A stretch of DNA of 6,051 nt from an uncultured Lachnospiraceae bacterium (GTDB taxonomy: Bacteria; Bacillota; Clostridia; Lachnospirales; Lachnospiraceae). This document shows positions 1 to 6,022 of the stretch, one piece after another (position 1 is the first letter of the stretch; every line of letters starts with the position of its first letter). The notes below the pieces were generated by a model, which saw only the letters and a program-made list of their open reading frames with translations, did not search any database and had not been told where the DNA came from. Made by a program: the position numbers and the translations under genes. The stretch is taken from assembly GCA_946533525.1 (NCBI GenBank), contig CAMNBW010000109.1, forward strand, positions 1 through 6,051, written 5' to 3'.

Positions 1-247
1 CCAGTATCGCGGCCACGTGCAGCAGCGCGACTCCGATATATGCCGCCTTAAAGCCACTCAAAATCTCCGGGCTCAGATCCACCTGGAAGATATTGAGTAT
101 CATGCACGGCACTATCACGTACAGACAGATCTTGGACAGCACCATCGAATCCTCTGATTTCAAGAGCTTAAGCCTCACTGCGGCAAAGCCGAAGCCCATG
201 ATTATCAGCAGCTGCAGGATCTTTTGTGCAAGCAGTAAACTCAGCAA
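1..247 (-). CDS. AEC-family (auxin efflux carrier-like) permease, N-terminal part
   Basis: Only the first 82 codons are in the window; the gene runs off the left edge. Reading the minus strand from a TTG start gives a very hydrophobic protein with likely membrane segments at residues 4-24, 40-55 and 68-82. The pattern of a first helix, then GFGFAAVRLKLL, an S-E-D turn, then VLSKICLYVIVPCMIL with a conserved-looking Pro47, is characteristic of AEC-family membrane transporters (Pfam Mem_trans), which move organic acids, amino acids or similar small anions. The TTG start is chosen because an in-frame TAA (the carrier protein stop) lies 12 bases upstream and GAGGAG sits 6 bases before it; ATG at residue 17 has no such site and would cut the first helix. 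The gap to the carrier protein gene is 12 bases, so it is an operon member. It may move the amino acid substrate or the decarboxylation by-product, but this is inference. Confidence 0.8.
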   Translation of the reverse strand, partial: MLSLLLAQKILQLLIIMGFGFAAVRLKLLKSEDSMVLSKICLYVIVPCMILNIFQVDLSPEILSGFKAAYIGVALLHVAAIL

Positions 248-253
248 GGTAAG

Positions 254-259
254 CTCCTC
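254..259 (-). promoter_or_regulatory. Ribosome binding site fixing the TTG start of the permease
   Basis: GAGGAG on the minus strand begins directly after the TAA stop of the carrier protein gene and ends 6 bases before the TTG codon at 247-245. TTG is the only start-type codon between that in-frame stop and the first transmembrane helix, so this site decides the start. The tight stop-to-site arrangement suggests translational coupling to the carrier protein gene. Confidence 0.7.
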
Positions 260-487
260 TTATTCGTCCTGGAGTCTTTCCACCATCTCCAGCATCGCCT
301 TGGCCGAATTGAAATTCTTCGGTATGATCTCGGTGGCAGGTATCGATATGTCGTACTCATCATTAAGCGTAGATATGATCTGCAAAATATCGAAGGAATC
401 CAGGATATGATCGTCTATGAGCGCCTCCTCATTCTCAAAATCCACGTCCTCCTTAACCTCTTTTAACAGCTCTAAAAGTCTTTCCAT
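260..487 (-). CDS. Acyl carrier protein, DltC-like (aminoacyl carrier)
   Basis: This is a 75-residue acidic, helical protein of normal length for a free-standing carrier protein. The phosphopantetheine site is Ser31 in the motif DSFDI (residues 30-34), a DSL-type site with Phe after Ser, followed by a typical helix 2/3 region (LQIISTLNDEYDISIP) and a C-terminal helix ending ERLQDE. By family it acts in the cytoplasm: a phosphopantetheinyl transferase arms Ser31, the adenylating enzyme of this operon loads it, and the MBOAT takes the cargo. It lies 51 bases after the decarboxylase gene and 12 bases before the permease. In dlt operons the carrier gene dltC similarly accompanies dltA and dltB. 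The decarboxylase next to it may act on the carrier-bound cargo, as BtrK does with BtrI. The identity of the loaded amino acid cannot be read from the sequence, so no dltC symbol is given. Confidence 0.93.
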   Translation of the reverse strand: MERLLELLKEVKEDVDFENEEALIDDHILDSFDILQIISTLNDEYDISIPATEIIPKNFNSAKAMLEMVERLQDE

Positions 488-499
488 CTTAAATCAATT

Positions 500-505
500 C
501 TCCTT
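500..505 (-). promoter_or_regulatory. Ribosome binding site of the carrier protein gene, long spacing
   Basis: AAGGAG on the minus strand lies 12 bases before the ATG at 487-485, longer than the 6 to 8 bases at the other starts in this operon. A TTG lying closer is followed at once by TAA, so the ATG stays the best start. The longer spacing could tune carrier protein synthesis separately from the decarboxylase. Confidence 0.5.
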
Positions 506-538
506 TTTCTATAATTTTGTTGAACAACAGCCGACGCT

Positions 539-1822
539 TCAATCTGTAAGCCTTCCCGTATTAAGCTCCGATGTATGAATGGCTTCCCTCACCATACGCG
601 TCTTTCCATCTTCATACAGGAATATTCCGGGCATATTTCGGCTTAAAAACATATATAAACCCTCTGTGACAGAATACGCCCCTATGTTGCAAAAAACAAG
701 CAGATCTCCCTCTGAAAGACCGTTAAACTCGATCTCCCTTACAGGAATATCTGCGGTCGTACACAGGCTTCCGGCTATGGCATACTTCGTCTTCTCTCCC
801 GCGATGGCTGTCTCGGTGGCCGTCTCCCCATCGGCAGCCTTCCCTCCCGGAAAATGCTTTATCACGGGAACCTTCATACCCATTATCTGCCCGTAATAGT
901 TTATATGGTTTATGCCTCCGTCGATAAGGCAGTAATTGACCCCGTTGGCGGACTTTATATCCATGACCCGGCTTAGATAATAGCCACATTCGGAGGCAAA
1001 GAACCGGCCCATCTCTATGGTGAGCTCCGTCTTTTTTGCGATCTCCTTTAATACGGGCGCCAGCTCCTTTAAGGGCGCTAAGGTATCCTCAAAGCTGTCA
1101 CCCTCAAAATATGGAAAAGGCAGTCCCGGCCCATATTCAAGTTTACATAACTTCTTCGCCGCTCCATCAAAAGTCGCCTTGTCAAAAGCCTCTCCGCCGC
1201 CACTCTCAGCATCTCCATAAGCTTCAGCCAGGATTCCGGCGACCCTTCCCATAAGCTCCTCCAGCATAGACAGCTCTTTTTGCTGCTGCTTTAGCTTCCC
1301 TCTTCCGGTGCCGACGAAATAATGAATTCCTTCTATTATAATACCCTTCAGATTTTTAATATCTTTAAGGACATCCTGCAGATCCTCCTCGGACATCCCG
1401 AACTGGCTCCCCCCATTTAATCTTAAGAGGACCCTGTAGCGAACCCCATCCCGGAGCCCCTGCTCATTAATTAGCCTCACATGCTTCTTCGACTCAGCCG
1501 TAAGGGTACCTACCCCGTATTGCGCTGCCTCCAAAACATTTTCTTCGGTTTTCACGACTCCCGAATAGATGATCTTCTCCGGCGGCACCTTAAGGTTTTT
1601 GCAGATCTCAAGTTCTCCCGGAGAACAGACCTCCAGCCTGTCAACGAGTCCGAGCATGGCCGGTATCAAAAAGGGATTGGCCTTTATCGAGTAGCAAAGC
1701 CCCACCGTATCCCCCACTATATCCCTGACCGAGCGCATCCTTTTCGAAAGGGCGTCTATATCAAAGACATAGGCAGGTGTATCTATTTTTTCTGCAATGG
1801 CTCTAAGTTCGGCGTCAGTCAT
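539..1822 (-). CDS. Fold-type III PLP-dependent amino acid (or aminoacyl-ACP) decarboxylase
   Basis: This 427-residue protein has the two-domain layout (PLP barrel then C-terminal beta domain) of the ornithine/diaminopimelate/arginine decarboxylase group. Visible sites are: PLP lysine Lys47 in YSIKAN; QFGM at 140-143; GIHYFVGTG at 165-173; a phosphate-loop region at 229-239 (EYGPGL...); E-x-G-R at 270-273, where EPGR is usual; Cys354 and Asp358 in CTTAD, the catalytic Cys motif from the partner subunit; and Tyr383 in GAY. These exclude alanine racemase. Oddities are Phe169 where ornithine and diaminopimelate decarboxylases have a PLP-stacking His, GPG in place of GGGxG, and a Gly/Ala/Glu-rich insert near 203-226. 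The length and variant GIHxxxGT motif recall BtrK, which decarboxylates glutamyl-ACP. It starts in an ATGA overlap with the adenylating enzyme gene (AAGGAG 8 bases upstream), and the carrier protein gene follows, so its substrate is probably the amino acid handled by those two. An ordinary biosynthetic decarboxylase cannot be excluded. Confidence 0.88.
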   Translation of the reverse strand: MTDAELRAIAEKIDTPAYVFDIDALSKRMRSVRDIVGDTVGLCYSIKANPFLIPAMLGLVDRLEVCSPGELEICKNLKVPPEKIIYSGVVKTEENVLEAAQYGVGTLTAESKKHVRLINEQGLRDGVRYRVLLRLNGGSQFGMSEEDLQDVLKDIKNLKGIIIEGIHYFVGTGRGKLKQQQKELSMLEELMGRVAGILAEAYGDAESGGGEAFDKATFDGAAKKLCKLEYGPGLPFPYFEGDSFEDTLAPLKELAPVLKEIAKKTELTIEMGRFFASECGYYLSRVMDIKSANGVNYCLIDGGINHINYYGQIMGMKVPVIKHFPGGKAADGETATETAIAGEKTKYAIAGSLCTTADIPVREIEFNGLSEGDLLVFCNIGAYSVTEGLYMFLSRNMPGIFLYEDGKTRMVREAIHTSELNTGRLTD

Positions 1823-3339
1823 TTTTTGTACTCCTTAAGTCTCCCCCTGTCTATCTTTCCGTTTTTATTAAGGGGCATCTCCTCCAGCTGATTAACAGTA
1901 TTCGGCATCATATACGGCGGCAGGGCAGCGCGCAGCTCCTTCATAAGCTCCTTCTTGTCGGCCTGACCCGTATAGAACATGATAAGCTTATGCTTTTCCT
2001 CGTCATATAAAACGGCAGTCCTCTCGATCCCGTCCATGGCTGTGACCACTGCCTCTATCTCCCCGAGCTCTATCCTCTGGCCCAGGTGCTTGATCTGGTG
2101 ATCCTTCCTCGAAACATAGACCAGCAGCCCATCGGCATCGTATCTGCCGAGGTCCCCGGTGCGGTAAACCAGCTCAATATATTTGTCCTGCAGCGGATTT
2201 TGCACAAAGGCTGCCGAAGTCCTCTCCTTATCGTTGTAATAGCCCTGGACCACCGAGGTTCCCGAAACTATTATCTCTCCGACACTGTCGGTATCCGTAG
2301 TCTCAATGAGCTCGTCCTCATCGTTTAACAGAAAGACCTTCTCATTCGGAAAGGGTACTCCTATTGGAATGACCTCCTTGTCCTCAAATTCTCTGTCCAG
2401 AATATAATAGGTGCAGTTGCAGGTGATCTCAGTAGGTCCATATAGGTTTACATAAGTTGCTTCAGGCAGATATTTTTGCCAGACCTTAAGATGCTTTACC
2501 GGGAGCACCTCTCCGCTGAAAAGCACCTTGTTTATCCTCTCCGGCACCCTGTAGCCGAAGCCGTTCATGATGGATACAAAGCACATGGCGCTCACCGCCC
2601 AGATGCAGGTCGTGACCTCCTTGTCCGCAAGATAATCCATCAGCGCCGTGGGATTGCTGAAATAATCGCGGGGAATTATCTGCACCTTCGCCCCCTTGTA
2701 CAGTCCCGAATATATGTCCTTGACCGATACATCGAAGTCAAAGGGCGCCTGATTTCCCAAAATGTCGTCGGAACCGATATTAAAGAGCTCCGTAAAATAT
2801 TCTATAAATTCTATGACCGAGCGATGAGGAACGGTGACCCCCTTGGGCGTTCCGGTGCTGCCGCTGGTAAAGTTTACATAAATCGGGTCGATGTCCTGAG
2901 CCCCTGCCCTCCTTGCCCTGAGCAGCTCCTCGTCCGCGCTCTCCTTTTGAAGCAGCTCCTCTATACAGAAGATCTCAGCCTCATCCCGGAATTCCTCCGC
3001 CGCCTCGGCATTTTTCCTGTCGGTAAGAATGAGCGCCGGCTTTAAGACCGAAAGCATTTTCTTAAGCCTCGGTATGGGGCTCCTCACATCCATTATGGAA
3101 TAGAAGCAGCGGGCGTAGATCGCGCCGAACATACCCCTTACGGCTATGCAGCTCTTCTCCAGAAAAAAGGCTATGGGCCGATTAGGCTCTGCCTTTTTTA
3201 TAATAAAACTACCAATAAGGCGGGCGTCTTTCATAAGCTCGGAATAGCTTATATCCCCTTCGGTATCTCCAAAGGCCGGCCTGTCCGGAAAATTTTTCGC
3301 ATCCGCCTCCAGCCAGTCCAATATATTTTTAGTGTACAT
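1819..3339 (-). CDS. Amino acid adenylating enzyme, DltA-like (aminoacyl-carrier protein ligase)
   Basis: This 506-residue stand-alone adenylation enzyme has the full set of core motifs: A3 FTSGSTGTPKG (157-167), A4 around NQAPFDFDVSVKD (196-208), A5 NLYGPTE (298-304), A7 YRTGD (392-396), A8 near SRKDHQIKHLGQRIEL (410-425) and A10 NGKID with catalytic Lys495. Length and motifs match DltA, which uses ATP to activate D-alanine and load it on DltC. Asp203 is the expected partner of the substrate amino group. Two pocket residues are notable: Ser275 in FSGEVLP sits where DltA has a Cys important for D-Ala selectivity, and Lys207 sits at the GrsA Trp239 position. The substrate may therefore not be D-alanine. 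The gene starts 22 bases after the MBOAT stop with GGAG 7 bases upstream, and its stop overlaps the decarboxylase start (ATGA). Its partner is most likely the carrier protein at 260-487. The family is certain; the substrate is open. Confidence 0.93.
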   Translation of the reverse strand: MYTKNILDWLEADAKNFPDRPAFGDTEGDISYSELMKDARLIGSFIIKKAEPNRPIAFFLEKSCIAVRGMFGAIYARCFYSIMDVRSPIPRLKKMLSVLKPALILTDRKNAEAAEEFRDEAEIFCIEELLQKESADEELLRARRAGAQDIDPIYVNFTSGSTGTPKGVTVPHRSVIEFIEYFTELFNIGSDDILGNQAPFDFDVSVKDIYSGLYKGAKVQIIPRDYFSNPTALMDYLADKEVTTCIWAVSAMCFVSIMNGFGYRVPERINKVLFSGEVLPVKHLKVWQKYLPEATYVNLYGPTEITCNCTYYILDREFEDKEVIPIGVPFPNEKVFLLNDEDELIETTDTDSVGEIIVSGTSVVQGYYNDKERTSAAFVQNPLQDKYIELVYRTGDLGRYDADGLLVYVSRKDHQIKHLGQRIELGEIEAVVTAMDGIERTAVLYDEEKHKLIMFYTGQADKKELMKELRAALPPYMMPNTVNQLEEMPLNKNGKIDRGRLKEYKK

Positions 3340-3361
3340 TTATCCTCTCCTCTGTCATGCT

Positions 3362-4954
3362 TTAGAAGAACGCATACATAAAGCTCTCCGTCGCCGTACC
3401 GTATATCAGCGCCAACTGTATGAGATGGAATATCATAAGATATAAGACCCATCTGAAAACCACGCCCCTATTATACAACATTTTGTATACGTCCATCTCT
3501 TTTTCTTTAAAAACGCTGACAAGAGCCGTAATTGCGTATGAAATCACGATTATCGGAACAGTCCATTTTGTGAGTTTTCCGCTCACAAGTGCATGGAGCT
3601 CCGGTATTGAAGCTGCCGGATCGAAGTTAAGCACAGTGTTTTTGAGGAAAACCTTCATCATCTCAAAATCATATATTCTATCGAAATACCAACCGATATG
3701 CACTAATGCGAAGGTGCGAATCACCCTGAAAATGTACATTCCCACAGACTGTGAATTTATCTTTAAAAACCCGATAAACCGCGTAAATACGGGCGACAGC
3801 ACGTCCGAGAGGGCTATGAGGATTCCGTTATAGAGCCCCCACAAGATATAGTGGAGCTGGGCTCCGTGCCAAAGTCCCACCAGGAAAAACACTAAAATAT
3901 TTGCTATACAGGCCGGCAGCACCTTGAAAAAATGCTTGCCAAACTCGCTTTTTCCGTGCTTTCCCAGCCTTTGCATCGGTTTAGTGAGTGCAAAAGGATA
4001 AAATACATAGTCCCTCATCCAGGCCCCCAGGGAGATATGCCAGCGCCTCCAGAAATCGCCGATGGATATGCTGAAATACGGTTGTCTGAAGTTCTCCCGC
4101 ATCTTTATCCCAAAAAGCTCGGCCACCGCCAGAACCATGTCGATCCCCCCGGAGAAGTCCGTATACTGCTGAATTCCGTACATCAGTATTCCCGCAGCCA
4201 CAGTCATTCCGTGGAGCGAAGTATCCGTCGAATCCAGTATCGCTGAAACGCTTCCCGAGAGCAGGTCGGCCACCGCAAACTTCTTCAGGGCGCCGAAAGC
4301 GAAGCGTAAGAGAGCATGCCTGACCACGCCCGTACTCAGCCTGTGGGTCGTAAAGAGGGTGGTTTTCAGCTCGTCGAAGCGGTTTATGGGTCCCTGTATC
4401 AACTGGGGAAAGAAGGAGACAAAGGCCGCATATCTGGGCAGGCTCTTCTCCGCCTCGTACTTTGCCCCATATATATCGATAAGGTATCCCGTGGACTGAA
4501 AGGTATAAAAAGAGATTCCCAGAGGGAGTATAAGAGCAGACGCCCCTCCAGAGGCGCCCAAGCCCCCGTCCGGGCCACCGAGGCCCAGAAGTGACAGAAT
4601 ATCTCCCGTATACTTTAAAACGCCTAAAATCCCGAAATTGAGCACCAGAACCGCCGCGAGAACAAGCCTTTTCCTAAAGAGCCACAGCTTCTTTATCCTT
4701 TGCTTATCCTCCCTGCTCTCCGCAGTCTTTCTTTCCGCCTTACTTTTCCCCTCGAAGCTCTCCATGAGGCGCGCTCCGAGCCACGTACTCACGGTTGTAG
4801 CGGCGATAAATATGAGGTTCCCTAAGCCCGAAAAGCCGTAAAACACGAGGTTTGCGGCTAAAATCAGCACCCACTGTTTTCTTCTCGCTGCTGTATAATA
4901 CAAGATCAGGGAAATTATGAGAAAGATCAAAAATCGGACGCTGAAGATGTTCAT
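3362..4954 (-). CDS. Membrane-bound O-acyltransferase (MBOAT), DltB/AlgI-like, with fused C-terminal shuttle motif
   Basis: This 530-residue polytopic membrane protein carries the AlgI/DltB hallmarks in order: PLGISFYTFQSTGYLIDIY (144-162), FPQLIQGPI (182-190), YTDFSGGIDM (264-273), FWRRWHISLGAWMRDYVFYP (301-320) with conserved His306, and FLVGLWHGAQ (357-366) with the presumed catalytic His363. By family it takes an acyl group from a cytoplasmic thioester carrier and delivers it outside the membrane for O-acylation of a surface polymer. The last six residues, FMYAFF (525-530), fit the F-x-Y-x-x-F acyl-shuttle hexapeptide described for MBOAT systems, where the Tyr (here Tyr527) briefly holds the acyl group. 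A charged loop (66-96) and a Gly-rich stretch (124-139) lie between early helices. The start overlaps the upstream stop as ATGA, with GAGGAGGG 6 bases before it. Length is somewhat above DltB (about 400), closer to AlgI. Confidence 0.94.
   Translation of the reverse strand: MNIFSVRFLIFLIISLILYYTAARRKQWVLILAANLVFYGFSGLGNLIFIAATTVSTWLGARLMESFEGKSKAERKTAESREDKQRIKKLWLFRKRLVLAAVLVLNFGILGVLKYTGDILSLLGLGGPDGGLGASGGASALILPLGISFYTFQSTGYLIDIYGAKYEAEKSLPRYAAFVSFFPQLIQGPINRFDELKTTLFTTHRLSTGVVRHALLRFAFGALKKFAVADLLSGSVSAILDSTDTSLHGMTVAAGILMYGIQQYTDFSGGIDMVLAVAELFGIKMRENFRQPYFSISIGDFWRRWHISLGAWMRDYVFYPFALTKPMQRLGKHGKSEFGKHFFKVLPACIANILVFFLVGLWHGAQLHYILWGLYNGILIALSDVLSPVFTRFIGFLKINSQSVGMYIFRVIRTFALVHIGWYFDRIYDFEMMKVFLKNTVLNFDPAASIPELHALVSGKLTKWTVPIIVISYAITALVSVFKEKEMDVYKMLYNRGVVFRWVLYLMIFHLIQLALIYGTATESFMYAFF
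3365..3382 (-). other. C-terminal acyl-shuttle hexapeptide of the MBOAT (FMYAFF)
   Basis: The six codons before the TAA stop encode Phe-Met-Tyr-Ala-Phe-Phe, matching F-x-Y-x-x-F. In S. aureus and S. thermophilus Dlt systems the equivalent motif sits at the end of the microprotein DltX, and its Tyr carries the acyl group from DltB to DltD. In other MBOAT systems it is reported as fused to the MBOAT, as here. This agrees with the absence of a dltX-like small gene in the window. Function is inferred from position and pattern. Confidence 0.65.
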
Positions 4955-6015
4955 TTAGCGCCCTCCTCAGATGCTTTTTTCTCCTCGTAGGAATCGAAGA
5001 AAAGCCTGTCTTCATCGATATTTCCGCCATAAAAGCTGCCGAAGACACGGCTGAATTTCCCGGCTCCCTCCCGGTTCAAATGTCCCAGATCCAGAAAGTC
5101 CCCGTCGTCCAGATCTAAATACTCATCCCTGCAAAGGTTAAAATCGTGATAAGAAGCTCCCACCTGCGCTGCCGTATCCTTAAGCATCGACACATATTCA
5201 TCGTAATTCCCCACTCCGTCCAGGTACCTCTCGTTCATCGGAGAGCAGAAAAATACCAGTTCAATACCGTTATCGGCGCAGAACTTTCCGATCTTTCTGA
5301 CTGTTTTTTTCCAGTCTTCGGACACAGCCCTTAAATTTATGTTATAGAACTCCCTATGCCCTTTTTCCTCTTCGCCTATCACCCCTGTGGTAGCGACATA
5401 GCCCCGCCCCATGTAGCTTTCGTTTTCATTGGATACGTAGGCAAAATTCCTGTAATCATCCGTATTCTTTCCCTCCAGAACGGCGGAGATCTTAGCCGGG
5501 CTGTCGATCATATTTTTATACTTCCCCAAAGGAAGAAAGGAATTCGGGTAGAACTCCATGGAAGAAGCATTGAGCAGAAAGCTTAACTTATTCAGGGAAA
5601 AGGGCATATATTCCGAGATAATGTAGGTGCTAAGAAGCGAGCTCCGGTCTTTAAACGGCTCCGCGCAGGCCGTATTGAACTCGCTCTCCACATATACCGT
5701 TTTCAGGTCGTGATGTGCCTGAGCCTCTTTTATCAGAGCATATGCCCCGTCTATGTACTGGCTGGATGTGCCCGCGTTAAAGGTATAGACGCCCATAAGT
5801 CCGTCAGTGACGCCAGGGTCCAGAGCCCTGTAGCAGTGGGAGGAACCCACGAAGAGGGCATCGATGTTTTGAGGTGAATTGTACATCTCGTGCATCATGA
5901 GTCTTGTGTAGGATTTAGTATCATCAATCAGAAGGTATCTTAAAAGATGCTGGGTAAAAAAAAGTATGACTATGAATAAACAGACAAGGGCCGGAGCCCG
6001 AAACTTACGACTCAT
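4951..6015 (-). CDS. Membrane-anchored SGNH-fold protein, DltD-like acyl transferase/esterase
   Basis: This 354-residue protein has one N-terminal membrane segment (about residues 7-30, after SRKFR) and a soluble domain predicted to lie outside the cell. SGNH/GDSL-type sites are visible: block I DALFVGSSH (52-60) with nucleophile Ser59, a block II-like FNAG (79-82), and the C-terminal D-x-x-H box DLGH (Asp309, His312). DltD has the same layout, an N-terminal anchor and a GSS nucleophile, and passes the acyl group to lipoteichoic acid; AlgJ/AlgX-type partners of AlgI are also SGNH proteins. The stop overlaps the MBOAT start by four bases, supporting the pairing. Overall similarity to DltD is weak, so a hydrolase or another acceptor is possible. 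No ribosome binding site precedes the ATG, and the frame stays open to the right edge of the window, so an upstream start outside the window cannot be excluded. The hydrophobic N-terminus beginning at this ATG looks natural. Confidence 0.8.
   Translation of the reverse strand: MSRKFRAPALVCLFIVILFFTQHLLRYLLIDDTKSYTRLMMHEMYNSPQNIDALFVGSSHCYRALDPGVTDGLMGVYTFNAGTSSQYIDGAYALIKEAQAHHDLKTVYVESEFNTACAEPFKDRSSLLSTYIISEYMPFSLNKLSFLLNASSMEFYPNSFLPLGKYKNMIDSPAKISAVLEGKNTDDYRNFAYVSNENESYMGRGYVATTGVIGEEEKGHREFYNINLRAVSEDWKKTVRKIGKFCADNGIELVFFCSPMNERYLDGVGNYDEYVSMLKDTAAQVGASYHDFNLCRDEYLDLDDGDFLDLGHLNREGAGKFSRVFGSFYGGNIDEDRLFFDSYEEKKASEEGAK
4961..4968 (-). promoter_or_regulatory. Strong ribosome binding site of the MBOAT gene, inside the SGNH gene
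   Basis: GAGGAGGG on the minus strand lies 6 bases before the MBOAT ATG and within the last codons of the upstream gene. With the ATGA overlap it supports coupled translation of the two membrane partners and confirms the MBOAT start. Confidence 0.7.
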
Positions 6016-6022
6016 GTAGGAT

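Noticed and set aside
517..527. Small inverted repeat TTGTT-G-AACAA between decarboxylase and carrier genes, considered as a terminator
   Set aside because: The stem is five AT-rich pairs with a loop of one base and is not followed by a U-run in the direction of transcription. It is too weak to be a terminator or a meaningful regulator.
723..989. Second minus-strand frame inside the decarboxylase gene
   Set aside because: It is an out-of-frame shadow, rich in Arg and Gly without domain features, and the decarboxylase frame continues through it with its catalytic Cys and ExGR motifs.
539..1822. Alanine racemase supplying D-alanine, expected beside a DltA-like gene
   Set aside because: The ExGR and CxxxD motifs and the barrel pattern belong to the decarboxylase branch of fold-type III PLP enzymes, and the racemase KANAYGHG signature is absent.
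2476..3045. Long open frame (189 codons) on the plus strand
   Set aside because: It lies wholly antisense to the adenylating enzyme, whose motifs are intact, and its translation shows no recognisable domain. The other plus-strand frames (for example 1481-1891 and 3420-3833) are likewise shadows.
3340..3361. Search for a dltX-like microprotein in the intergenic gaps
   Set aside because: The gaps (22, 51 and 12 bases) are too small for a gene of about 50 codons, and the shuttle motif is instead at the end of the MBOAT.
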